This document shows, piece after piece, positions 55,132 to 64,000 of a DNA stretch of 64,000 nucleotides (position 1 is its first letter; the number at the start of each line of letters is the position of its first letter). The notes beneath the pieces were generated by a model. The model had not been told where the DNA came from, made no database searches, and worked only from the letters and a program-made list of their open reading frames with translations. The position numbers were made by a program, and so were the translations under genes. This stretch comes from Paenibacillus mucilaginosus 3016 (GTDB lineage Bacteria; Bacillota; Bacilli; Paenibacillales; NBRC-103111): assembly GCF_000250655.1 (NCBI RefSeq), contig NC_016935.1:700001-764000 (forward strand), written 5' to 3'.

Positions 55132-56301
55132 CTACCGCTCCATAGGAATCGTGAAGTCCGCTTCGGGGATCCAGCGGTGGCGGTAGAAGTCGCGTCCCTT
55201 AATGGTGACACGGTCTTTGTACACCTCGACGTACAGACCTTCGCTCTCCTCCGGAGCGGTCAGCATCTCTCCTCCGCTGCCGTTGTCGGTCCAGGGCTGC
55301 ACGACCGAGGAAGTATTCACCATGGTAAACTTCTCCTGCACAAGCGTGCCGGACAGCTTCAGTTCCCAGTGGCTGTGACCGGAGAAGAAGACGACCTGCG
55401 GATATTCGGAGAGAATGGCTTTGAGCTCTTCGTGCTGCACGACGGCCCGGTTGTTCACGCAGCAGAAGTGCGTGCCGGCCACCGTGTAGGGAAGCGGCTG
55501 ATGCAGGAAGACGAAGATCGGCTTGTCGGACGAGGCTCCCTTGCGCAGCGTCTTCTTGAGCCAGTCGAGCTGTTCGCTGGAGAGATAGGCGTCCTCGAGG
55601 TTGGCCGGGTCGGATTGGCGGTATTGTTCGGAGCCGAGGAAAATAAAGTGATAACCTTTGACCATTTGGTCATAATACACTTTGTTCTTCTGCCCGGTCA
55701 AATCCAGGAAGCGGGCGATCGAGGCTTCCTCGGTTTCTCCGTTCGGGAACGTGGCGGGATTCCAGTAGCCGTCCGCATCGAACCACGCTTTATAGAACTC
55801 ATGGTTGCCGATCGTGTAGAAGACGCTCCTCGGATGCGGCTGCTGACCGATCAGCTCCTGAAGCTTGGCGTAATCGGCCGGCATGCCGTTCGTCAGATCA
55901 CCGTTAATGACGAGCGCATCGGACGCGGGATTGACAGCGTTCAGGTCCTGCAGTGCCTGGGTGAACTTCATATGCGACTCGGTATGCCAGGACTGAATAT
56001 GAATATCGCTGATAACCGGGAAGGAAAGCTTCGGCTTCTCGCCCGGCTCGCCGGTGCCGCCCGGGGAAGGGTCCGCGTCCCTGCCGGATGCCGCTGCAGA
56101 CTCCTTGCTGCCGGCCGGGGCGTTCTTAGGCAGGCGGGAAGCATCACGGGCCGGTTCGGCAGCTCCCGGGTTCTCAAGGGCCTTGCTGCCGCCGGCCGGT
56201 CCGGAGTTCGGCTGGGAGGCCGGCGGGGCTGCGGAAGCTGAGGCGAGGACACCGCCCAGCAGGACGGCGGTCATAGCGGCGGACAGGAACATTTTGCGCA
56301 C
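55132..56301 (-). CDS. Secreted metallophosphoesterase (copy 2)
   Basis: A 389-residue paralogue of the gene at 53803-54915, with the same order: FPVISDIHIQ, INGDLTNG, GNHEFYKAW, FVFLHQPLPY, THFCCVNNRAVVQHEELKAI and GHSHWELK. The N-terminus has a signal peptide ending ASA. A Ser/Pro/Gly/Ala-rich linker of about 70 residues (PSGTGEPGEKPK-type) precedes the enzyme domain and is longer than in copy 1. I use GTG at 56301 because aaggag lies 11 bp upstream; an ATG at 56292 is an alternative. The enzyme may be wall-associated. Confidence 0.88.
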   Translation of the reverse strand: MRKMFLSAAMTAVLLGGVLASASAAPPASQPNSGPAGGSKALENPGAAEPARDASRLPKNAPAGSKESAAASGRDADPSPGGTGEPGEKPKLSFPVISDIHIQSWHTESHMKFTQALQDLNAVNPASDALVINGDLTNGMPADYAKLQELIGQQPHPRSVFYTIGNHEFYKAWFDADGYWNPATFPNGETEEASIARFLDLTGQKNKVYYDQMVKGYHFIFLGSEQYRQSDPANLEDAYLSSEQLDWLKKTLRKGASSDKPIFVFLHQPLPYTVAGTHFCCVNNRAVVQHEELKAILSEYPQVVFFSGHSHWELKLSGTLVQEKFTMVNTSSVVQPWTDNGSGGEMLTAPEESEGLYVEVYKDRVTIKGRDFYRHRWIPEADFTIPMER

Positions 56302-56691
56302 GATGGATTTCACTCCTTGGATTCTTCTTGGCTTTCCGGTCACTTCCGGTAACTCCTGGTAACCTTCGGGTTCAGCTCTACCTTAACGGTTCATTGTCAT
56401 AAGGAGGTTAAGGCGGGGAGAAGGTTTTGTGAAGAAACGGCGGGTGTCCACATGCGCTTAACGCAAGCCGACAGGGTACGACAGCCGTTTCGTCCGGATC
56501 GGACGGTAGGAATGTCCCCCGGAACGGCAGCGGCTGCGGCCTGGACGAAAGGGTCCGCAGGGCCAGGCAGGGCTTTCCAACCGGATGCGAAGTGCCGCTT
56601 TCTGAAGGGCTCCGACTGCAAAATGACGCCGTCAATGTCCTGCAGACTGCAGAATGAAGCTTGGTGTTGTTTGGAAGGGCCAGATTGACCC
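56302..56691. other. Gap before the ilvB promoter
   Basis: About 390 bases between divergent genes with no supported gene. It must hold the promoter of the minus-strand phosphoesterase pair; no consensus match stands out. Confidence 0.4.
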
Positions 56692-56720
56692 TTGACTAAA
56701 CGGGGGATAGGGCATATAAT
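56692..56720 (+). promoter_or_regulatory. Promoter of the ilvB-ilvN-ilvC-leuA operon
   Basis: TTGACT (56692-56697) and a perfect TATAAT (56715-56720) are separated by 17 bases, just before the T-box leader. Confidence 0.85.
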
Positions 56721-56744
56721 TAGCAAAAAGTACAACAGTACTAA

Positions 56745-57145
56745 CGGCTATGAAGAGGACGAAGTGATAGGGGCTCTTATGCTCAGAGAGCAAATGGAGA
56801 TGCTGAAACCATTGCCATAATCCCTTATATACGAGCTCACCTCGGAGCTGTTTTCCTGAAAGGTACTCGTTTTTTTAAATGCGGGCTTTACCGCTGGAAA
56901 GCGATGTAGTTATTAGGGAGAATCGGAAGGGCACACGTTACCGTGCCGAAGGTTCCTTGAAGCGTTCTTTGCGCTGTCTCTATCGTGCTAGCCGGTAGCT
57001 GCAGCTGTGACGAACGGTCTTTAAGACCTGCTAAGGTTGGATGCTGAGAGGCGTCTGACAAACTTTGGGTGGTACCACGGAAGATCAACCCCTTTCGTCC
57101 CTTCAAATGCACATGCTGCATTTGGGACGAAAGGGGTTTTTTGAT
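56745..57145 (+). promoter_or_regulatory. Leucine T-box riboswitch of the ilv-leu operon
   Basis: T-box leaders bind uncharged tRNA and switch a terminator to an antiterminator. The canonical T-box motif gggtggtaccacgg is at 57067-57080. The specifier is CUC at 56836-56838, in the context gag-CUC-acctcggag that is typical of T-box stem I, so the sensed tRNA is tRNA-Leu. The terminator at 57087-57142 (aaccccttt...aaaggggttt and a T-run) overlaps the antiterminator. The start of stem I is approximate. Confidence 0.92.
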
Positions 57146-57188
57146 GCATATTTGTCGGACTGTCGGAATATCGAGAGGAGGCCATAAG

Positions 57189-58931
57189 ATGATCGTTCAA
57201 ACAACACAGAAGTCAAAGGAGCAGCTGCGAGAAGAGCTGCTGAAGCCTGATGTCATCACCGGATCCGAAGCACTCCTGAGGAGCCTGCTGCTGGAGGACG
57301 TGGACTGCGTCTTCGGCTATCCGGGCGGTGCGGTATTATATATTTACGATGCGATGCACGGCAATCCGGATTTCAACCACCTGCTGACAAGACATGAGCA
57401 GGGCGCGATTCACGCGGCGGACGGCTACGCCCGTTCCACCGGTAAGGTGGGGGTCTGTATCGCCACCTCCGGACCGGGTGCGACGAACCTGGTCACGGGG
57501 ATTGCAACGGCGTACATGGACTCGGTACCGCTCGTAGTTATCACAGGCAACGTGGCGACGACGGTGATCGGAACGGATGCATTCCAGGAAGCGGACATTA
57601 CGGGGATCACGATGCCGATCACGAAGCACAGCTACCTGGTCCGCGATGTAAGGGACCTGCCGCGCATCATCAAAGAGGCGTTCCATATCGCCTCGACGGG
57701 ACGCAAAGGGCCGGTGCTCATCGATATTCCGAAGGACGTCTCCAACGACGCTTCTCCGTTCTACTATCCGGAGAAGGTCGAGATCCGCGGCTACAACCCG
57801 ACGGTGCAGCCGAACCGCCTTCAGGTGGACCGGATGCTCGAGGCGATCGCGGAAGCGGAGCGCCCGGTTATCCTGGCCGGCGGCGGCGTAGTGTACTCCG
57901 GTGCGGCGGATGAGCTCATCAAGTTCGTAAATGCCACACGGATTCCGGTGACCACGACCCTGCTCGGTCTCGGCGGCTTCCCAAGCGCCCATGAGCTGTG
58001 GCTCGGTATGCCGGGCATGCACGGAACGCACACGGCGAACCACGCGCTGCAGAACTGCGATCTGCTCATCGGCATCGGCGCCCGCTTCGACGACCGGGTG
58101 ACGATGAAGGTCAACGGCTTCGCTCCCAAGGCGAAGAAGATCGTTCATATCGACGTGGATCCGGCGGAGATCGGCAAGATTGTCGAAACGGCGATTCCGG
58201 TTGTCGGCGACGTGAAGATCGTTCTCGAGATGGCGAACCAGAAGGTGAAAGCCGGCGACACCTCCGCCTGGGTGGACTGGGTGAAGGAGAATAAGGCTAA
58301 ATATCCGCTGACCTACAAGGACTCGGATACGGAGCTCAAGCCGCAGTACGTCATCGAGATGCTGCATGAGACGACAAATGGCGAGGCGATCGTCACGACG
58401 GACGTAGGCCAGCATCAGATGTGGTCGGCACAGTACTACAAGTTCAACAAGCCGCGCTCCTGGATTACTTCCGGCGGCCTCGGCACGATGGGCTTCGGCT
58501 TCCCTTCGGCGATCGGCGCCCAGGTGGCCAACCCGGACCGTCTCGTCATCTCGATCAACGGCGACGGCGGCATGCAGATGTGCTCCCAGGAGCTCGCGAT
58601 CTGCGCCATCAACAAGATCCCGGTGAAGATCGTCGTCATCAACAACCAGGTGCTCGGCATGGTTCGCCAGTGGCAGGAGATCATCTACGACAACCGCTAC
58701 AGCCACATCGACCTCGCGGGCTCCCCGGACTTCGTGAAGCTGGCTGAGGCCTACGGCGTGAAGGGTCTGCGCGCAACGAACAAAGATGAAGCACGCACCG
58801 CATGGAAGGAAGCGCTGGATACCCCAGGTCCGGTCCTCGTCGAATTCGTCGTCCGCAAGCACGAGAATGTGTTCCCGATGGTTACACAGGGCTCGACGAT
58901 AGACCAAATGATAATGGGGGATTCGGAATGA
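57189..58931 (+). CDS. ilvB: Acetolactate synthase, large subunit
   Basis: The thiamine diphosphate enzyme makes acetolactate or acetohydroxybutyrate, the first common step of valine, leucine and isoleucine synthesis. The 580-residue product contains VFGYPGGAVLYIYD, the catalytic Glu in TRHEQGAIHAADGYAR, and the ThDP motif NGDGGMQMCSQELAICAINK. The ATG at 57189 follows gagaggag. It overlaps the ilvN start (ATGA) so that the two subunits are made together. Confidence 0.97.
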   Translation: MIVQTTQKSKEQLREELLKPDVITGSEALLRSLLLEDVDCVFGYPGGAVLYIYDAMHGNPDFNHLLTRHEQGAIHAADGYARSTGKVGVCIATSGPGATNLVTGIATAYMDSVPLVVITGNVATTVIGTDAFQEADITGITMPITKHSYLVRDVRDLPRIIKEAFHIASTGRKGPVLIDIPKDVSNDASPFYYPEKVEIRGYNPTVQPNRLQVDRMLEAIAEAERPVILAGGGVVYSGAADELIKFVNATRIPVTTTLLGLGGFPSAHELWLGMPGMHGTHTANHALQNCDLLIGIGARFDDRVTMKVNGFAPKAKKIVHIDVDPAEIGKIVETAIPVVGDVKIVLEMANQKVKAGDTSAWVDWVKENKAKYPLTYKDSDTELKPQYVIEMLHETTNGEAIVTTDVGQHQMWSAQYYKFNKPRSWITSGGLGTMGFGFPSAIGAQVANPDRLVISINGDGGMQMCSQELAICAINKIPVKIVVINNQVLGMVRQWQEIIYDNRYSHIDLAGSPDFVKLAEAYGVKGLRATNKDEARTAWKEALDTPGPVLVEFVVRKHENVFPMVTQGSTIDQMIMGDSE

Positions 58932-59410
58932 GTTACAAACACACCATATCCGTACTAGTGAACAACCAGCCCGGTGTGCTGCAGCGTGTGTCCGGCCTGT
59001 TCGGCCGCCGGGGCTTCAATATCGAGAGCATCACGGTCGGGGAGTCCGAAGAGAAAGGGCTCTCCCGGATGGTCATCGTCACCACCGGGGACGATAAGAC
59101 GCTCGAGCAGGTATCGAAGCAGCTCTACAAGCTCATCGATGTCATCAAGGTCGTCGACCTCAGCGCCAACCCGATGGTCGGCCGCGAGCTCGCGCTGATC
59201 AAGGTGAACGCCGAACCGAGTGCCCGTCCCGAGATTCTCGGCGTCGTCGAGACGTTCCGCGCCGCGGTGGTCGACATCGGCCCTAGCTCGCTGATCGTGC
59301 AGGTGGTGGGCGACTCCGAGAAGATCGACGCGATGACCGAGCTGCTCAAGCCTTACGGTATCAAGGAATTGTCCCGCACCGGCGTTACCGCCATGATCCG
59401 GGGCAAGTAA
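58928..59410 (+). CDS. ilvN: Acetolactate synthase, small regulatory subunit
   Basis: The ACT domain begins KHTISVLVNNQPGVLQRVSG and has RRGFNIESITVGES, which bind valine and give feedback inhibition. The 160 residues match the B. subtilis length. Coupled to ilvB by a 4-bp overlap. Confidence 0.96.
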   Translation: MSYKHTISVLVNNQPGVLQRVSGLFGRRGFNIESITVGESEEKGLSRMVIVTTGDDKTLEQVSKQLYKLIDVIKVVDLSANPMVGRELALIKVNAEPSARPEILGVVETFRAAVVDIGPSSLIVQVVGDSEKIDAMTELLKPYGIKELSRTGVTAMIRGK

Positions 59411-59485
59411 CCGGTTCAGGCAAGCGGGCCGGCCGGATGTAACGAAGCGAAGTACCAGCAGCACCCCAATTCATGATCGATCCCG

Positions 59486-60588
<1,103 letters not shown>

Positions 60589-60764
60589 TCGGCCAATACC
60601 GTTTCCCCTCAGGGGATCCCAGAAGAAGGTCGGTTTTGGAGCGGGCAGGAAGCGAACGGGCAGCCGGGGCGTTTCCCCTCGCCCGGGCCGTACCTTTTTC
60701 TGCTTCATGAAGGCCAGTCCATACAGAAAGAAATGAAACCAATATAAAGCGCAGGTGAAACCTT

Positions 60765-62312
60765 ATGAGGAAAATTTATATTTTTGACACGACGCTGCGT
60801 GACGGAGAGCAGTCTCCCGGCGTGAACCTGAATATGCAGGAGAAGGTGGAGATCGCGCTGCAGCTAGAGAAGCTCGGCGTGGACCGGATCGAGGCCGGCT
60901 TCCCGGCAGCATCCCCAGGCGACCTGGCCGGCGTGAACGCCGTGGCACGGGCGGTCAAGAATGCGACCATCGTCGGACTCTCCCGCTCCCGCACCCAGGA
61001 TATCGATGCCGTACGGGAGGCGCTCAAGGATGCGCAGGATCCATGTATCCACCTGTTCCTGGCATCGTCGCCGATTCACCGCAAGCACAAGCTGCGGATG
61101 GAGAAGCACCAGGTGCTGGAGGCGGCGGAAGCGGCGATCCGCTATGCGAAGCAGTACTTCAGCAAAGTGGAGTTCTCGCCGGAGGATGCAGGCCGGACGG
61201 AGCTCGACTTCCTCTGCGAAGTCACGGAGATGGCCATCCGCGCCGGAGCTACGGTCGTCAATATTCCGGATACGGTCGGTTACCTGACGCCTTACGAATA
61301 CGGCAACATCTTCAAGACCCTCAAGGAGAATGTGAACGGCATTGAGAAAATTCAGCTCAGCGCCCACTGTCACGATGACCTGGGGATGGCTACGGCCAAT
61401 GCCTTGGCGGCTATCCTGAACGGGGCCGACCAGATCGAGGGCACGATCAACGGGATCGGCGAGCGGGCCGGCAACACGGCCATCGAGGAAGTGGCCCTGG
61501 CGCTTGAGACGCGTCAGGACTTCTTCCAGGCGAAGACGGGCCTGGTCCTCTCGGAGATCGCGCGCACGAGCCGTCTGGTCAGCAAGCTGACCGGTATGCC
61601 GGTGCCCGGCAACAAGGCGATCGTCGGCGCCAACGCCTTCGCGCATGAGTCCGGTATCCACCAGGACGGCATGCTCAAGGAGAAGACGACGTACGAGATC
61701 ATGTCGCCGGAGACGATCGGCCTCAAGGAAAGCAAGCTCACGCTCGGCAAGCTGTCCGGCCGCCACGCGTTCCGCGAGAAGCTCGTCGATCTCGGATATG
61801 ACCTCGGGGACGAGCAGCTCAACACGGCGTTCGGCAAGTTCAAGGCACTTGCCGACAAGAAGAAGAACGTCACGGACGAGGATATTCTCGCCCTGATCGA
61901 AGAGAAGCTGATCGAGACGCCGGAAGTGTATGTGCTCGAGACGATTCAGGTGTCCTACGGCAACCAGTCGACGCCTACGGCGACGGTGCGCCTGAAGCTC
62001 CAGGACGGCAGCTATCTGGACGAAGCGGCTGTCGGCAACGGCTCCGTCGATGCGATCTACAAAGCAATCGACAAGGCGACCCAGGAAGAAGTGGAGCTTG
62101 GCGACTACTCCATCCAGTCGGTCACCCAGGGCAAGGACGCGCTCGGCGAGGTCCATGTCGTGCTCAGCCAGGGCGATTATTCCGTCCAGGGCCGGGGCGT
62201 CAGCACGGACATTCTGGAAGCCAGCGCCCGCGCGTATGTCGATGCGCTGAACCGTTTGATCGAGAAGCGCAAGACACCGGCCCGCGGCCGCGACAACGTA
62301 ACCCTGATCTAA
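60765..62312 (+). CDS. leuA: 2-isopropylmalate synthase
   Basis: The enzyme condenses acetyl-CoA with 2-ketoisovalerate, the committed step of leucine synthesis. The 515-residue product has [20 protein letters not shown], the metal-site [20 protein letters not shown] and [14 protein letters not shown], and a C-terminal LeuA regulatory domain that senses leucine. It follows ilvC by 176 bp. leuB, leuC, leuD and ilvD are not in the window. Confidence 0.97.
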   Translation: MRKIYIFDTTLRDGEQSPGVNLNMQEKVEIALQLEKLGVDRIEAGFPAASPGDLAGVNAVARAVKNATIVGLSRSRTQDIDAVREALKDAQDPCIHLFLASSPIHRKHKLRMEKHQVLEAAEAAIRYAKQYFSKVEFSPEDAGRTELDFLCEVTEMAIRAGATVVNIPDTVGYLTPYEYGNIFKTLKENVNGIEKIQLSAHCHDDLGMATANALAAILNGADQIEGTINGIGERAGNTAIEEVALALETRQDFFQAKTGLVLSEIARTSRLVSKLTGMPVPGNKAIVGANAFAHESGIHQDGMLKEKTTYEIMSPETIGLKESKLTLGKLSGRHAFREKLVDLGYDLGDEQLNTAFGKFKALADKKKNVTDEDILALIEEKLIETPEVYVLETIQVSYGNQSTPTATVRLKLQDGSYLDEAAVGNGSVDAIYKAIDKATQEEVELGDYSIQSVTQGKDALGEVHVVLSQGDYSVQGRGVSTDILEASARAYVDALNRLIEKRKTPARGRDNVTLI

Positions 62313-62343
62313 CGATATCATCCTGTGAGGATGCCTTAACGGC

Positions 62344-62398
62344 GCCCTCCGGATTCCTTGACGGCTGTGGCCGTGGAGGGAACCGGAGGGCTTTTTTG
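62344..62398 (+). terminator. Terminator of the ilv-leu operon
   Basis: gccctccgg and ccggagggc arms with inner pairing, followed by six T, 32 bp after leuA. Confidence 0.85.
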
Positions 62399-62422
62399 TT
62401 GTGGGTGCAAGGCCCTCGGTCC

Positions 62423-63073
62423 TCAGAACAACTGGCCGAACAGCCGGGTATCCATCAGATTCGTATCCACGGGGCAGCCCTGCACGTCCCGGCTGTACTG
62501 CCAAGCCCAGACATTCGCGCTGCAGTGAGGCTTCTTCGGCGCATAGATCGGCGGCGCATCGGGACCGGATGCCGGGCGCTGAGGCTCGGCGCTCCAGAGC
62601 GCCGTCTCCGAGGTGACGCGGTAGTCGCGGCGGACGGCTTCGCAGAAAGCGGCCGAGAACCCGCCCTGTACGGGATCATGATAGATGCCGGATTTGTACC
62701 CGGTGGTTCGGATCGTATTCACCCATCCGAGAATCCACAAGGTATCGACCGCGAAGAACCGCTCCACGTTCGCGAAGAGGAACGTGCCGCGCGGGATACC
62801 AAGGCGCCGCGCCTGCTGTGCCGCCTCCTGGGCGGTTTTTTTGCCGTTCTCATAGCCCGTTGCGGCCCGGAACTCATTATAGATCGGCAGGATCCGAATG
62901 CCCTGCCGGTGCAGCAGCGAAATCTCCCCCTTGCTTAGTCCGGAGGCGACACCTTGGATGGTCGTCAAATATCTCCCCCAGAACCGCGGCTTCCCGAACT
63001 GCTCCGTCACACAACGCAGCAGCTTCTCATCCACCGGCGAAGCCGAATCCACTCCCCATACGTAGGTTGCCAT
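62423..63073 (-). CDS. DUF1906 (Rv2525c-like) glycoside-hydrolase-like protein
   Basis: A 216-residue protein that begins ATYVWGVDSASPVDEKLLRC with the TIM-barrel layout of DUF1906 (GRYLTTIQGVASGLSKGEIS, ILPIYNEF, SGIYHDPVQGG, VWAWQYS). The family is related to GH25-like enzymes and is linked to cell walls or phage. The activity is unproven. There is no signal peptide. The ATG at 63073 follows tggaggagtgaacg. It converges on leuA. Confidence 0.85.
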   Translation of the reverse strand: MATYVWGVDSASPVDEKLLRCVTEQFGKPRFWGRYLTTIQGVASGLSKGEISLLHRQGIRILPIYNEFRAATGYENGKKTAQEAAQQARRLGIPRGTFLFANVERFFAVDTLWILGWVNTIRTTGYKSGIYHDPVQGGFSAAFCEAVRRDYRVTSETALWSAEPQRPASGPDAPPIYAPKKPHCSANVWAWQYSRDVQGCPVDTNLMDTRLFGQLF

Positions 63074-63360
63074 CGTTCACTCCTCCATTAGGCAGGCTAT
63101 CACAGCATATTCAGCTGCTGTCACGGCAGTCCCTAGTCAAACGTCCAAATTGTATCCTAAGGTCATAGGGATATAGGTCCGCGGACTCATGCATTAGAAC
63201 TGGGATCGGATGGTTATTGTCGAAAAACATAGTCTTCCTCTAACGTTTGGGAGCTCCCTGAACGATATATATACAGGAAGCATGATAGAGGACTTGAAGG
63301 AGGCAGCGGAGCCTCCCGGTTCCACAAAAAAGTCAAATTGATACTTGGAGGATGAAGTAC

Positions 63361-64000
63361 ATGCAAAGAAGGCGAATGTCGTTTTTTGCCAAGAACTTCT
63401 TGTTTACTTCGATCAATATCGCATTGATCGCCGTTATTCTCATCGCATCAAGCTATTTCATCCAAAGAAACGTCCTGGTCGGCCAGCTGCACAACTCCAT
63501 CGAAACGGTCACCGGCAGCTGGAACAAGCAGATTGTTCCTTCTGATGTCGAAGCGGCTGTCAAGGAGAAGAGCTACGAAGGGACGGTTCAAGCGAAGATC
63601 CGCGAGCTGATGGATCAGGTAAGCAAGTTCAATCCGAATATTGCTCAAGCGTACATCTTCGGAACCGAACTGCAGGACGGCAACAAAACCTCGGTAGTCG
63701 CCATGCCGAGCCACATTATGGAAGTGTTCAAGAAGGATAACCTGCTGGTCGGCACGATGTACGAGCAGCCGGCTGAGATTGCCCGCACCGTGCAGAAGAT
63801 GCTGGATTCCGGGAAGCCGGAGCTGTCGGATTTTTATAAGGACGATTACGGAACTTGGGTTACCATCGTATATCCGATCAAAGACAGCAGCGGCAAAGTC
63901 TTCGCTTACTTCGGGGTAGACACGGATGCAAGCATGGTGGCCAAGGGGATGAACTCCCTGATCATCAACAGCAGCCTGATCCTGGCCGTCTTCATGATTC
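63361..64000 (+). CDS. Membrane sensor protein, N-terminal part (probably a methyl-accepting chemotaxis protein)
   Basis: The gene continues past the window end. It starts at an ATG with ggagg 12 bp upstream. The 213 visible residues have a basic start (MQRRRMSFFAKNFLF), one membrane helix (INIALIAVILIASSYFI), and an extracellular Cache-like sensor domain with YPIKDSSGKVFAYFGVDTDA near its end; a second helix begins at LIINSSLILAVFMI. This layout is that of a chemoreceptor or sensor kinase. The output domain is not in view. Confidence 0.7.
   Translation, partial: MQRRRMSFFAKNFLFTSINIALIAVILIASSYFIQRNVLVGQLHNSIETVTGSWNKQIVPSDVEAAVKEKSYEGTVQAKIRELMDQVSKFNPNIAQAYIFGTELQDGNKTSVVAMPSHIMEVFKKDNLLVGTMYEQPAEIARTVQKMLDSGKPELSDFYKDDYGTWVTIVYPIKDSSGKVFAYFGVDTDASMVAKGMNSLIINSSLILAVFMI

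Overview
This window comes from a fairly GC-rich, low-GC-phylum Gram-positive spore former of the Paenibacillaceae, most like Paenibacillus (P. mucilaginosus-type). The reasons are a CwlJ spore-cortex hydrolase, RNase J, a leucine T-box in front of ilvBNC-leuA, an infC-rpmI-rplT operon with an L20-type leader, a ytqA/ytqB pair, a UgtP-like glycolipid glucosyltransferase and a FIMAH-tailed pectin lyase. This is inference from gene content; no database search was run.

Layout. 1-2348: the 3' part of a 23S rRNA gene, 5S rRNA and eleven tRNA genes (Ile, Glu, Val, initiator Met, Trp, Gln, Lys, Leu, Gly, Arg, Pro). 2926-4953: an excisionase-like small HTH gene followed by RNase J. 5312-6775: a secreted GH43/ricin-type enzyme. 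7463-10923: a three-gene signalling operon (LytTR regulator with a degenerate receiver, receiver plus degenerate GGDEF protein, GAF-GAF histidine kinase). 11076-17383: a DUF4303-like protein, a YneQ-like protein, a GH4 glycosidase, two GNAT acetyltransferases, an MsrA-MsrB fusion and a DUF1904 protein. 17652-20177: a membrane GGDEF-EAL protein. 20404-27128: Nudix hydrolase, lipoprotein, FAD oxidoreductase, a divergent MarR/MFS pair with a clear operator, DUF1232 and a DJ-1/PfpI protein. 27330-32758: a PL11 rhamnogalacturonan lyase, then an AT-rich frameshifted LTA-synthase-like sulfatase. 32937-41525: RluA-type pseudouridine synthase, cwlJ, an ABC-2 exporter whose ATPase gene is frameshifted, a small protein, a secreted lipase and a B12-binding radical SAM protein. 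41758-47072: mannose-6-phosphate isomerase, the ytqA-lipoprotein-ytqB cluster, a Thr/Gly-repeat secreted protein and trmB. 47174-52080: glycolipid/envelope genes (UgtP-like, PAP2, GT4, GT2). 52307-53472: infC-rpmI-rplT. 53803-56301: two tandem secreted metallophosphoesterases. 56692-62312: ilvB-ilvN-ilvC-leuA behind a CUC (Leu) T-box. 62423 to the end: a DUF1906 protein and the N-terminal part of a chemoreceptor-like protein.

How the genes work together. Most of the window is housekeeping (translation, RNA processing, branched-chain amino acid synthesis, envelope) mixed with secreted carbohydrate-active enzymes, two of which have cre-like boxes upstream (CcpA control inferred). The least ordinary parts are the signalling operon at 7.4-10.9 kb, the tandem 13-bp palindromes controlling the MFS pump, a GNAT reading frame with no stop codon before its terminator, two apparent single-base frameshifts, the AT-rich sulfatase island, the Thr/Gly-repeat protein, and several uncatalogued intergenic repeats. 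I did not see a CRISPR array, a complete insertion sequence, a prophage or a recognisable defence island.
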